Source: Arthrinium phaeospermum | Taxonomy: Eukaryota; Ascomycota; Sordariomycetes; Amphisphaeriales; Apiosporaceae | Length of the DNA: 64,000 nt | Assembly (NCBI GenBank): GCA_006503535.1 | Contig: QYRS01000013.1 | Coordinates: 434,001 to 498,000, forward strand | Direction of reading: 5' to 3' | In this document: positions 47,320 to 59,648 of the stretch, piece after piece | Position numbering within the stretch: the stretch's first letter is position 1 | Layout of the letters: every line of letters starts with the position of its first letter | Made by a program: the position numbers and the translations under genes | The notes under the pieces: generated by a model | The model's input: the letters and a program-made list of their open reading frames with translations, nothing else | What the model was told of the DNA's origin: nothing | The model's database searches: none

Positions 47320-50300
47320 GAACAACGGCTCAACCGAACCATGGCAATTAATTGCCGGTGTAAAATAGTTTTACTTATGTCGCTACACCTTAAATTTCGA
47401 AGATCTTGTTACCTTATCCATCACCGGTGGCATCAACTAATACGATCAAGGTGGTCTGACAAGCAGGAACAACAAGCGCCATTTCTGTCAGGCTCTTGTA
47501 TCGACTGTATGGACTTACATGATGACTTTTCCTTACTCAATGTGAGCACAAAGGCTCATTGTCGGGACACATAACACACCTTCCACGTGTTCTGTGTCTC
47601 GACGAGACCAGAGTGCATGTCTTCTGCTCACAGTGTATCCAACTTCCATCCATTTTTTCAGAGATGGCGCAGAAAGTACATGCGATTTAAATGCTGAAGA
47701 GCCTCTCCTGAGTCACGGTTAAACACAGTATATGATCCCTTCTTCCAAATGCTGCGGGCCCTCACGTCCAGCGCGTGTTGTGAAACGAACGAATGGCAGT
47801 AGATTGCGAGATGAGTAGCTGTCTCAGTATGTGCTTCTTGTGAGACCCGTTAAAGCCGCCCCAAAGGAGGTTCAACCACGAATCTCGCGGGTAAGACAGA
47901 CAACCTTCCCAATTTTCAATGCCATATTGACCTTCTACACCATACTCACTTATACTCTGCAGTCTCTTTCCCCTCTCTTGCTGGGCTTTATCCGTTTCGG
48001 CTTGACAATTCAGTCGCTGAGCCCCCAATGGGCAATCTACATGTGTCCAGAGGGCAATATAACATCCGGCGCAGTCAGACCACTATTTCAAAGGGGCGGC
48101 TAGGACTCCGCCTACCCCGTAGCTGTGTACGGCTTCGGATATGTTGGGGTACTATACTCAAGCAAGCCAACCGAGTAAGTGCCCTCTGCATAGCTGAGCC
48201 ACCCCTGGGAGCTTAAATTTAGATTTCCTCCCCCACGACTAGTGAGCGACTGACTATTTATCAGTTACAATCCAAAGTGTCCATAGTTGAGTCCGCCTTG
48301 GCGTGGAGAAGTCCTACGAGGGTGGCCGCCCTGGCCGGATCCTGGGGTCCCAAGCCTGGGGCCTGGCCAAATGGCCATCCGTCCCATATTTCAGACAAAC
48401 AAGACTATCTGTCAGGTGGCCGCTTCGGAGGCCAAAAACATGGCATAACGTTGTTGGAACTCTGGCCGCTTGGCTCAGCTTTACAGCTCGGAGTTGTTGG
48501 TGCAATTCCCCGACATCGCCTGTCTGGACTGCTGTGTTTAACGACCCCGGGGCAATGTAGTTGGTATTTCCACATCATGCATGCCTGTGCATGGCCGGTG
48601 ATGACGCCAAATAAACACCGAGTCTTTGATAATCTCCTGGCATGAATACAGCCCGTTCACCATCCTTCCTTCTGTGGCCTTTGGCACAACCACCAGAAGT
48701 TCGGTGTCTGTCCCGTGAGTCACGACCCAACATGTGTAACTGACGTAGTCACCGGCGCTTAAGCAATAACACGCCCAATGGTTTGATAGCAAATCAAACG
48801 TCAGGTGTAAGGCCGAACCCCATGATGCATCGGCACGTCGACCTCGCTGTATAGCCAATCGGAAACGAGCGTTCCTGGCTTGCCGGGAGCGGACGGGATT
48901 GTTGGCGAACTTGGCTCATCTCGTTATTAACAGTCTGCACGACTCAGGAGGTCGAGAGGCACAGATGGCTAGCTGTCCCTCTCTTCTGCTGTCTTATTAG
49001 TTGCTGGATCCCGTTCGGAGGGGGTTGCCAGTGGGAGCCTGGCCCACAAGAGGTGCATAGGAGTTATACGCTCCCTTGGAGGTTTCAGCGAGACCCTCTC
49101 GATCGAGTTGTTCTGCCTATCCACTCTTTCCAGAACGACGAGGATGTTGAGGAAAGCCAACTCTTCAGGTTCCTGATTGGAGAAGCAGAAGATGACTAGG
49201 GCTCAGCCTCACGCAGCAACCATGGCACAGACGTTGAGTGGCAGCAAGGATCGCCGAGGTGGGCATGGGTCCAAGATGTCATAGAGGGCCATCCAGGGAG
49301 GGAGGCAGGCAGGTAGGCAAGCACATGTGAGCAGGACACAACAGGAAAAAGGCAGTAGCATGGCCGGGCCGAAACCTCCAATGGAGCCTGTTCCGGGCTG
49401 GGGAGAGAAGGTGTATAGTGTGGCTGCTACGTGGTCGCCCTGAGCCGGCTATCACGGACATATAGATGTACACTTCAGACGGGTTGGGTTGCTTTTCGTC
49501 CTGTAGGATGAGCAACCGTAGCCCATTGCATATCTTAGAATGGAATGAAGAAACAATAGAATAGTATCATGAGAACAGCGATAATGGTGATAGCAGATGG
49601 AGATTTTGGCAAGAGGTGAGATGAATGAATATGCGGGCGATTGATGTGAAGTCATCCTATGTCGCCCTACCGCGCTTGTTCGACGACTAGGAGCGACGAG
49701 TGAGAGTGTAGTTGGGGTTTGGACCAACAGTTCCTAACAGTGGTTGGTGGAAGTGATAGGTACTTAGGTAGTGGTCGGTGACACGGCCGTTAGTCTACTT
49801 ACTAAAAAGGTACGGCTATTTTTATCAGGGCGGTACAAAAGCCGGGCAGAGAAACCACGCCTAAGGCCAAGTACCGAAGCGGGGTGGATTGGCCGGTGGG
49901 TGCTAGACACCCAAGTACTTAACCTACATACAGTACCTAATGGCTGATCATGTCCCTCTGCTGTACAAAGCCGACACAACACAACAACACCATAACTGCA
50001 ATCTCGGAAAACCGTTGCCTGCCACGGTCCTCGCTCTCATTCTTGGAGGGCTCCAACATGTGTTACTCCAACTCTCGTCATGCCACGAGCGTCCTGAGAA
50101 TGGGATAGAAAGGGAGTAAAAGCCTCGCCCGGTCACTTTATGGGCCGCGCCAAATGGGGTAGGTCGGCCTCTTATGCGGCCAGGCCAGTGGCTTGGGGGG
50201 CCGAAAAACGACGGCCCTTTAGACGCAACGAGCGACAACTGCCTGCTCCCAGCCAAAAGTAGGCCGCATCCAGCGTGGCCCACGGCCTTTATACTGTTCA

Positions 50301-50997
50301 TTCGAGGCCTCAGCAAGGCAGAAATGGGAGGGTTCCAGCAGAAATCCAGTAGGAATGCCGCGTTTAGTCGCTTACCCGCCAATCAGCTTCGCCATGGCGA
50401 GGGCGCAGGGCGATGCAGCAAGACCCAAGGCTGCAGGGCTGCTGCAGGGCTGAAGTTCGACATGCTCCAATGGGGAATTCGGCTTCAACGTCGTCACTTA
50501 GCCGGGTCGCCAACACCGGAGCTCGACTATTACTCCTGACTCCATCATCGCAACCTCACTAAACATGCCCTCGACAGCTACCGCCAGAATACAACCCTCG
50601 GGTTGACTCATTGGCCCTTCGCTCTTCTCCGGTGGTGCACGCGGGACTGCGAAGTCTCTGTTAGTCGGCCAAGATGCGTCTGGTCGATGCAGGCAGGCAT
50701 TTGCAATGCCCTTCTCTTTCTCCATCAAGAGTCATAGCGGCGTCCGAGGCATCGTCGAGATTGGTTCTTGCAGAATATGCATGCCCGCCCCTCCCTTTAA
50801 GCCAACATGCACCAAGTGGTCCCGTGGTCCGGTCTTTGCACCCCATTCCCATGATAATGATATCAGGGGTCTCCCTATAACATCTGCCCGGTATGCTGCT
50901 CCCATCTTGCGGACATATATATAGCACTTTGTGTGCCCACCCATATCGGCCAGACAGACTTCTATCCGAGACATCGAGCATCAAGCACTACTTCCTC
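47320..50997. other. Intergenic region between kinase-like and SWIM genes
   Basis: 3.7-kb plus-strand tandem spacer with no supported gene. Short frames near 47760-48100 on both strands overlap each other and have no motif. TATATATA lies at about 50917-50924, roughly 75 bp upstream of the SWIM gene ATG, in a position that would suit a TATA element. Confidence 0.5.
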
Positions 50998-52371
50998 ATG
51001 ACTCCGCCGTTGCCAACCGAACGCTTCAGTCAGCTTTCCATCGAGAGTATGCCGCCCACGACCCGAAGCCGGAGCCGCATGCAAGAGCCCGACAACTCGC
51101 CTGCCGCGTCCGAACCTGATTCAGAGGAACTCGGCTGCAATGCGAGTGGCATTTGCACTTTTCCCTCAAGGCTCACCTATTCTCTCGATGAACTGGACGA
51201 AGGCACGCAGGCTGAGGTCGCCTCGATCATGTTTCACGACCCTCCCAAATGCATCCTGCAGGAATGCGTAGCACGAGAAGAGGGCTTCATCGTCTTTCAA
51301 GTTGCCGAACTTGTGCAGCATTCTGTCCGGGCCATCCAGCCCGGGAGCAAATGCGACTTTCCTCCTTGCAATTGTGAGGAGCATGCCCGGACCCAACGCC
51401 CCTGCCGCCATATGCTCTGGCTGTTTGATCAGATCACGAACCAACTGGTCCCGACACAGAGAACACCGCTCACTCTGACCAAGGGGGGCTATCCTAGCGA
51501 ACTAGGGAGTCTTTACGACAGGATTAACGAGTTTCACGCCGATATGATGGCGGAAGCTCTGCACTCGCAAGAGCCGGTGAACACTGAAGATGACAACCGT
51601 ACCAATCCCCATCGCGTCCAAGCCATAAGGGATATGATGGCTTCCCTCGATGCTTCTCCAGTTGAGGAGTACCGCCCTGATCTCTTCGCCAATCCTACCA
51701 AAGGCAAGAGAGTCATCAAGGCAAGGGATTTGGAAGGCACCATCTTCCGCATGCTGCTTCGGAACGACTCCTTCTTCCAGTACTTCAGGTCATCTCTGAA
51801 GTATGACGAACTTCTCAGAAGCCCTCTGAAGAAGCTGCAGTGGCGTATGGAGACTGCAATCGCCAAATTCGACGCCTTTAGGTTGGCACCTGATCGACCT
51901 TGTCACGGCAGATTCAAGGATGCCCAGTGGTGTGCTGGACACCTTTCGGATGTTGACAGGCAGATCAAGTCCATCGTCTTGAATAAAGACCATCCCTACA
52001 CCAATGCAGAATACCACGAAATCATCACTCTGCTGGTCCACATGATCCAAGAGGTCATTAACCGCAACGACAACGTTCCCCGGGAGGTCAGGGCCCGACG
52101 AAACCTCTACTCTGTCCTGCTTGGTGACAAAGACCGTGATTTTATCACTGGAACCTTGAATGATATCCCGTCTGAGCACCTCTTCCCCTTCACGGCCGAG
52201 ATCAACAGTATCATCGACACACTCGGCCAACTTGGTTACGGTGCACCAGCTACATACATTGGGAAGCTGCGCAAGATCATTACGCACGCCCGACACTCAA
52301 GTGCCCGTAGCCCCAGCGGCTCCAAGCGTTCATCGGGAGGACAGGACAGCAGAGCCAAGCGTATGAAGTAG
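50998..52371 (+). CDS. SWIM zinc-finger domain protein of unknown function
   Basis: Intronless 457-residue protein. The ATG at 50998 is chosen because the frame upstream of it looks like leader sequence; the ATG at 51052 (MPPTTRSRSRM) is an alternative. The recognisable element is a SWIM-type zinc finger at about residues 119-145: CxC (C124, C126), nine residues, then CxH (C136, H138) in CNCEEHARTQRPCRHMLWL. SWIM domains mediate DNA or protein contacts. The rest is predicted helical without a known domain, and the C terminus is basic and Ser-rich (SGSKRSSGGQDSRAKRMK), resembling a nuclear localisation signal. The N terminus is also basic. Nuclear location is inference. Many filamentous fungi carry similar SWIM proteins of unassigned function. 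Confidence 0.78.
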   Translation: MTPPLPTERFSQLSIESMPPTTRSRSRMQEPDNSPAASEPDSEELGCNASGICTFPSRLTYSLDELDEGTQAEVASIMFHDPPKCILQECVAREEGFIVFQVAELVQHSVRAIQPGSKCDFPPCNCEEHARTQRPCRHMLWLFDQITNQLVPTQRTPLTLTKGGYPSELGSLYDRINEFHADMMAEALHSQEPVNTEDDNRTNPHRVQAIRDMMASLDASPVEEYRPDLFANPTKGKRVIKARDLEGTIFRMLLRNDSFFQYFRSSLKYDELLRSPLKKLQWRMETAIAKFDAFRLAPDRPCHGRFKDAQWCAGHLSDVDRQIKSIVLNKDHPYTNAEYHEIITLLVHMIQEVINRNDNVPREVRARRNLYSVLLGDKDRDFITGTLNDIPSEHLFPFTAEINSIIDTLGQLGYGAPATYIGKLRKIITHARHSSARSPSGSKRSSGGQDSRAKRMK

Positions 52372-53366
52372 GGGCTTTTCAAGCGCCGTTACTGAACCGC
52401 TGAACTGCCACTCGAGCGATACTCGACCCCTCGAAGAGCTGGCTCTTGGCGGGGGGAAATGGGGAATATGGTTCACTTCGTCTGTCGATATATTCGTCAT
52501 TGTTTTGCTTCACCACCCTTTACACATCTCGTCGCCGCTTTCAACTGTTTCTCAATGCCTTTCTTGTCGCTCTTTGGAAGCCTTCTGGAAGTCTTCCCTC
52601 ATGTTTTCATCTCTTTACACCCGCACTCTGTATCACTGTACACCCAACAAATCAAAAGCACATCAAGACCACATTGGACACTGGCTGTCCCAGTCAAAAA
52701 CTTCACAAACTCTCGAAATTCCCAAAGACTGTATTAGGAACTAAGGCGGCTAGGGCAACCTGCTCTCTATATAGATTGAATCATTCACATGCTTTTGTAT
52801 AAACCCCAGGGGGCTGAAGCCCACATGGTCACACTTTGTCATTGTCGTCATCATTGCCATTATCATCAGTGTCAAGGGCAAATCACATCACACTGTAGAA
52901 AGCAACGGGGCTCGTAACATTCCAAACTACAAAACGCGCGCGACTTCGCCAGTCGCAGGTATATCCATCCCATCCATCCCGCGTTTGGTTTCCAAACCAT
53001 TCAATCTCTCGCACAATGCACCATTAAAGATGTGCCAAACCCAACCAGACACCTTGGAAGACCACCATCATCTGAGGTCAAATATCCCGTCCCATGATCG
53101 ATAGCCATACACTCCATGCCACGCCATGCTATGTCAACGATATATATGTCATATACGAACGCACCAATCCCCTCTTATCAGGAAGCAAGGGAGGAATTAC
53201 ACTACCCACCAGGAAGGTATTAAGCGAGTGTCCCATCATGGAACATGAGCACCTAGAACACGCCACCCATCTGACAGACATCTTCGAACGAAAAATAAAA
53301 TAAAATAAAGCCATAACTTCATCAAACGAAGAGGCAGCAGGCAACACGTGCGTGCTAGCCACCTTC
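52372..53366. other. Convergent intergenic region
   Basis: Tail-to-tail spacer between the SWIM gene and the sulfate permease gene, containing both 3' UTRs. It is moderately AT-rich with short CATT/CATC-type runs near 52838-52870. No gene is seen. Confidence 0.5.
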
Positions 53367-56170
53367 TTAGGCCGGCGGTGGTATCGTCGGCTGATCGGGC
53401 TGCTGGTGCGGCTGCGGCTGCGCCGGCACAGACGCCGAGGCCTGACCGCCGCGCGCCTCGACGTTGGCGATGGCGCTCTGCAGCGCGCTCGTCAGGTCGA
53501 TGTGGAAGAGCGGGCGGTTGAGACCGTGGATGGCGACGCGACGGGGCGTTTGGGGCGACAAGCCGCCGCCGCTGTGGCTGGTGCTGGCGCCCGCGTGCGG
53601 CAGCTTGACGATGTTGTTGTCGTCCGAAGCGCTGTCGTTGGATAGGCTGCTCGTCTTGCCCGGCAGGGGCTCGGCTTCGCCGCGTTCGATCACATCGATG
53701 TCGTCGCCACCGCCGGCCTGCTTGGTGGACCGCCTTCGGTGCAGCGCCGAGATCTCCTTTTCGTTCTCGGCGCGCTCGGCCTGGGCGGCGGCCGACGATT
53801 CGCCGCCGATCTCGGCGACGCTGAAGATCGGTTGCCAGCGGTGGTGCAGGCCGTCGGCGCGCTCGGTCGGGTATCCGAAGCCGGCCGAGACGAGGGCGCG
53901 CTTGGTCCAGCGGTTGGTGATGCAGGCGATGTGCCAGTCGACCACCTCGGGCGTCGTGTACCGGTCCAGTTGGTTGCGTACGTCGATTAACTGTTGTATC
54001 GCCGTCACGTCTACGTTGTTCACTGAGCTGAAATCGAGAATGACGGCCTTGAGCACCGGGAGATCGAGGTTTTCGACGTGGCCCTTCTTAGGACCCGGAT
54101 CGTTCCATCTGCGAAAGAAAACATTGTTAGCATAAAGGATATCGATTAGGAATGGGGGCTATGGTTCAACGCGACTTACGGCCTGTCTCCCGGACGGGCG
54201 AAGATGTCCGACTGCGTCCGTCGGGTGTTGGCAAAGATGTGTGCGGTAAGATGCTCCAGGGTGTGGCCGGCATTCGGGTAGTTGAAACCTTCGGAAAAGC
54301 GGTAGATGAAGACACCAGGATGGGGGCTGGCGACATTCACCTCGGGATTTGTGCCATCTCTGTGATCCACGGGGATGAAGACATTTCGCGTAGGAGGAGA
54401 CAGGCTTTTGTCCTTGTCAGCCTGGTCGAAGGTTCCATAGTCTCCGACAACCTTGCTGTCGTGGCCGATGATGTGATCGCCAAGAACGGAATGGACCTGG
54501 ACACGCCCGAGGAAGCGACCCTGCGTCCGCAACACGCGGAAGAGGTATACAGCAAAGGCGAAGGCGATGGTCGTGTAGATACCCGTCTCAATGGTGGTGA
54601 AGACGGTGACGATAACACCGGTAAAGAAAATGATGACTTCCCAGGGCGACACGCGCCAGAACCTGTAGACAGTATTGGGCGGCGTAATGAGATCGCCCAC
54701 AGCGTGGATGATGACAGCCGAAAGCGAGGCGGAGGGGATGTAGAAGAAGACAGCTGGGAGTGCGTAGATTGCCAGCAAGACGACGCAAGCTGTGATGACA
54801 CCGGCAAAGGGCGTGCGCACACCGGCCTTGGACTTGATGGCTGTGCGGCTGAAGGAGCCGGTGGCGGCGAATCCGCCCAGGAACGGGCCAATGCAGTTCG
54901 TAACCCCAATGGCCACCATTTCCTGCGAGGGGTTGATGGTGTAGTTGTTGACCCGACCAAAGGATTTCGAGATGGCAATATGCTCGATAAGGAGTACGAT
55001 GATGGCGGCCGGCAAGTCCGAGACGAACGATCCGATGATCTCGGAGTTGATCGTGGGCACCTTCGCGTGTTGGAAACCTCGCGGGACGACGCCCAAGATC
55101 TTGAACTTGGGGTTCTGTCGGTGGTGCATGTTGACAAGCCAGCTGATCATGGTGTACAGCAAGATGACGAAGACGGTGCGCAGTGTCGATATGAAAAACC
55201 ACATCTTCTGACGGGAGGGGTTCTTCTTCGCCGCAGTGTTGCACGCGATGCGGATTCCGTACAGCATGGCCAGTGCCGTCAGCCCCATGGCCGCATCGAG
55301 TTTCGTGCGGGGGAGGCCTTTCAGGGTGTTGATGATGACCAAGTAGGTTGCGTCTCTAGTCGAGAAGCCATCAATGCCCATCATGCCGGGAACCTGGCCA
55401 GCTGCGATGTTGATGGCGGATCCCGTCATGAAGGCAGCCAACGACACCAGGGGGATGATCTCGACGATCCAGCCCCAGCGAATCAGGCCTATGAAGAGCA
55501 CCACGGCACCTGCGATGATGGCCAGTGCCTGTGCAATGACCCAGGGCTCATCCTTATACTGCGGAAATCTGTCAATGGCACTGAGCACAACATTGCCGGA
55601 TACAGTGGACATGACAGCAACGGGCTGTCAAGGGCGGTTAGTCAAATGGCCACTGATAAGAAGTTTGTGAGGGGTATACTACTTACACCAATAGTGATAT
55701 CCTTGGACGTTGCAAAGAACCAGTAGATCAGAACGCCCATGAACGAAGAGTACAGGCCGAATTCGACGGGGAGCTGCGCAAGTTTGGCATAGGCCATCCC
55801 CTGCGGAACGACGACAGCGCCGATCGTGATGCCTGGATCCGGGTCAGTTCCTTATGTTCTCCTGAATACAATACCAAAGTGGGCACATACCTGCTACGAG
55901 ATCGCCGATGAGCCATTGTACGTTGTAAAAGGGAATCCAGTAGAGGAAGGGGAAGAGCGACTTGATGTATTCGAGGACCTCGTCACCGGTGGGCACCAGC
56001 TCCGACAACCACTCTACAGACGTAGGTTGCTCTTCGACGAATGAGTCCGTTGTCTGAGTGGAGAATACCGACTCACCCCTGGTGACATCGTCTCGGGCGC
56101 TCTCGGGGGCATCGAGCTTGATGCCCAGGACCTTGGCCAGGCCGTGGCCTATAGATGCGGCTGCAGGCAT
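53367..56170 (-). CDS. Sulfate permease (SulP/SLC26 family) with STAS domain
   Basis: Plasma-membrane sulfate transporter, related to Neurospora CYS-13/CYS-14-type permeases. Exons: 56170-55891, 55832-55687, 55624-54180, 54108-53367; introns of 58, 62 and 71 bp. The spliced product is exactly 870 aa. After a hydrophilic N terminus (LGIKLDAPESARDDVTRGESVF) comes the SulP start block WIPFYNVQWLIGDLVAGITIGAVVVPQGMAYAKLAQLPVEFGLYSSF, then roughly a dozen membrane segments, with ATGSFSRTAIKSKAGVRTP as a family signature. The cytosolic STAS domain is recognised by VLKAVILDFSSVNNVDVTAIQQL. A ~150-residue low-complexity tail follows (Ser, Gln/Pro rich). The ATG at 56170 is the first in frame. Sulfur-limitation control by a CYS3/MetR-type bZIP would be expected; I see only imperfect sites upstream. 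Confidence 0.95.
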
Positions 56171-59100
56171 GATGAAGAACCCGGGGACCTGTGACACAGA
56201 AGGACAAAGAGAAAGCGCCTTGCTTCTGTCGGACGATAAGGGGAGATGCCGCGTGTCTTATGGTGTTGCAACACGCGAGGCCCCAGCCTGGAGCTGAGAT
56301 GGATCTTTGGGGTATCCGGCCAGGGTTGGAGTGATGATGTCCCAATCTGGAATGAAATAGCTCAGCGACCCGGGTGTGTGGTCGGTAGTGCCACGCGCGT
56401 GGCTTGGGGTTAGGGGGGCAAAGAAGCTTGGTGAGCTTGTTTGAGATGCAGATGCGGTCGTTCGCTAACGACACCGAGCTGAGCCGAGCTGAGGTATCAA
56501 GACGGGATGATAGCGGTAGGCTCGTCGCTTCTTTGGGTGAGAGTTGCCTAGACCTCGATGGATGTCCAAGAGGCGTGGAAGACGTGATGCGACCTTGTCG
56601 ATGAGCACAGCAGTAGTGTGGAAGACGCAATAGCACGTGCTAATACAGAAGCCGAGAGAGACGAAGAGGTCGTGGCGGTTGGTCAGTTGATTGGTTGGTT
56701 GGACGTATCTGGCTATTGCCGTAACGGGAGCCTCTATCTAATAAGAAGGCAGCTTCCGGGGTGTAGGATTGGCAGCGGCCGAGGCTTGAACAGAACCAAC
56801 TTGCAAAGCGGAGAAAAGGGCGAGGGTATCTTGCGTGGGCGTTTGAAGGCCTTGATCTGAAGAACTAGACAGAGTTTCCGAAGCTCACTAGTAAGCTTCT
56901 TATTAGTATTGCGGTTGTTATGGCCGACTACTGGGGCGGCCGGGAGAAGCTGAAGCTGATTGGCTCGTCACAACTAAGATCGAGGATCGCCACGACTTAA
57001 CCAACTCAGAAAATGGAGGCTCCGGTCTGTCAGGCAAAAAGGCTGGGATGTCGGTGTCGTAAAAATAGGCCCGTTCTCGCTCCTGCTCTGGATGATATAG
57101 CTGAGGGGGAAATGTCGTCGGGGGGCCGTACGGGGTAGGGGATCACGACACTCCAAGACTCTGCTGTAACCACGGCCTGCTCACTTTTTCCCAGCTGCAC
57201 ACATATAAGTGTTTGTAAGCTTGTGCAGTAGTATATCAGGTACCCCGTACCAAGAAGGGCGTTTCCACAGTTCGGTCTTACCCACCCTTGCAGGATTGAA
57301 CAATGGATAAAATTAATGGTTCGTTGGGTGTCAGAGCCTGCCATTGCGCAATCGCATCCCCATGCAGTCCCAAGGGCCAAGGCCTAGTGGCTATTGTAGA
57401 CCTTTCCCAAGACTGTAGTATATTTCTCATCAACCGAGAAACCTGCCATTGAACGGGCCTGCCCCATTAGAAAACGACGCACACCAACGGGCAAAGACGT
57501 GTGATAGAGCAAGATAGTAATTGGTCGGGCTGGGCAGCCCGTTCAACCCCGTCCAGAAGCAGTGGCAGCCGTCCGTCCCATGCCTACCACTACACACGTA
57601 AGTACATGCCCCAGCTCCAGGTGCCAGGGCCGACTTTTTGTCAAGGGCAGGCATCGATATCCGAGGGAAGATGGATCCCCTTGCCTCTCTAGGTGAAATG
57701 GGATGGATGGGGAACCCAACCAGATTTAGATGAGATCAGACCGTCGTCATGAATAGCGGTGCGAGATAAGTAAAGTCGGTAGCCAAACACTCGCTCGGGG
57801 GAACCAAATTCCAACGGCAGCTTTGCCTGCTCGGAAGGTTGTATACCCAGAGCTCCGAACTGCAGACTTTGTGCCCTCTGTCCTTTTCCTTCGTCCTCGG
57901 AGCTTGTGTGCTCGAAAGTGGACAGCATCGATGATCGTCTGCAGACTCTGCCCTGGATACGGCAGGACATTACATGGTCGATTTCGGTACGTACACTGCC
58001 TGGCAGCCAGCATTCCCATCAGCCATCAAATGCTCCGGGGGATGGGACTGGAGGGGGCCAGCTCCATCTTAGTTCGGCATCCGCCCTGGAGGCGAGGAGG
58101 GACAGGGCGGGTCCCCGTAAAGTTGAGGTGGCACCTCAACGGGCGGGGTCACGGGCCATCGCCTGATCCAAGCGTGATGTCGCAAGAAAAATGCAAATGA
58201 TGCCATCGACTAATACATGGTACCAGCATGATACTATGCTCGGGCTATCATGTAGTGCGCCCCTTCGGCACAATTTCGACAACGCCTGTCGTGACGTACC
58301 GGAGCTGCCTCAGTCCCTTTTAGGTCCCCTTTAGAGTGTCCCAAGTGGATGGCTCGCCCAAGACTCCGCTGCCCATGGAGTCATGAGCGTATGAGACTGG
58401 GAAGCAAGTGGTTCGAAAAGTCACCAACCCGTGCTGCCACTCTTGCATCAAGCTGCATTGTGCGGCCACATCAGGCCAGAAGGTACTGGTACGTCCAGTC
58501 CGTTGTTGCCTAGCCTGCTCCTGGCTATGGATGCGACCTCGAGCAAGTACTGTACATTCACACCTGCTGAGGCGATGGTGGTAGAAGGCATCCGGCAGAC
58601 TGGACAGGCAGGCTGGGCAGACGGAGAGACGGCTGCTGCTGCTGTTGGCTGTCTCCTGTCACCTGTCTCTCACTCTGATTGAAGATGCCCTCGCCCAAAA
58701 ATCTCTACCCGCTCCACTCGCCTACTAGTAGCCCCGGAGCTAGATGAGTAAGGCGATCTCTAACACAGATCTGTACCCAAGCTGCCAGGCACGGCCGCCA
58801 GAGCCGTGAAAGAAATGCACTGGGCCATCTCGATTGCACGTTGCGGGCATACTAATATTTCAGATTTGCCGGAGCCATTGTCCTTTATCTAGTTTTGTCA
58901 CTGCCCATCCGTTGCTACGTTGGCCAGGAACAGCGGCTTCTGATTCGACAGACGCCTGGTGGTGGTCAATAAAGATACATACTTACTGTACATACCTCTG
59001 ACCTTGAAAAACCCAACCCGGAATGAACCCTTTACCACGAGGCATGTGCCAGAAGGAGGTGCCTGCGGGGCGCGCGGGCGCAGGCGCAGGCGCTTTCCCC

Positions 59101-59648
59101 TGACAAACCATATTTGTCTTTCCATTGATTGATTGACGGGGGACAACGGACAAAACAACATGCAGAATCATGATTGACCGTTTTTTATATCATCGCCAAA
59201 ACTCGTCGGGGAGCGGGCAAGTCGAGCCGACCATGAGATGAAAGTTGCAGAAGTTGAGGTGAGCCAACACGAAAAAGCGCGTCTTTTCGAAGCCAGTGCC
59301 AGGTAATTTTAGAGAGAGGCAGGCAGAGCAGGCAGGCAAGAGAGCTGTTGTTAAGGCCCGTCCGTGTAAACACAACAAAGTCCTAGCCGGCCAACCAGGT
59401 TGCTAGCTTCCAGCCTCCCACTTTCAAACAATACCTACCATATGCTTTGCTTTGCTTTGCTCTGCTCTGCTTTGCGCCGAGAAAGTGACACGACACCGTA
59501 TATCAATTGAGGGCAACCAGCGACGACATGTCTTGAAATGACCAATGCCATCGTCCCCCACATTGGAATTGGAACAGGAACAGGAACAGCATCACTATAA
59601 GCTGCGCCCCCCAAAGCCCGTCCCCCGCCTCGACTGCTCCCCTCCACG
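56171..59648. other. Divergent intergenic region between sulfate permease and BUB2-like gene
   Basis: 3.5-kb spacer holding both promoters. ATGATGTCCC at 56335-56344 matches 8 of 10 bases of the CYS3-type palindrome ATGRYRYCAT, too weak to call. A TGCTT pentanucleotide repeat occupies 59442-59475. Open frames are short and unsupported. Confidence 0.5.
59442..59475. repeat. TGCTT/TGCTC pentanucleotide repeat
   Basis: Six to seven copies of a TGCTT-type unit, some as TGCTC, about 175 bp upstream of the BUB2-like ATG. It may lie in the promoter or leader. Confidence 0.75.

Noticed and set aside
47760..48103. Overlapping open frames on both strands
   Set aside because: Neither strand has a family motif; the two frames are complementary shadows.
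54152..55726. Open frame of 524 codons on the plus strand
   Set aside because: Antisense to the sulfate permease; Asp/Gly-rich translation without motifs.
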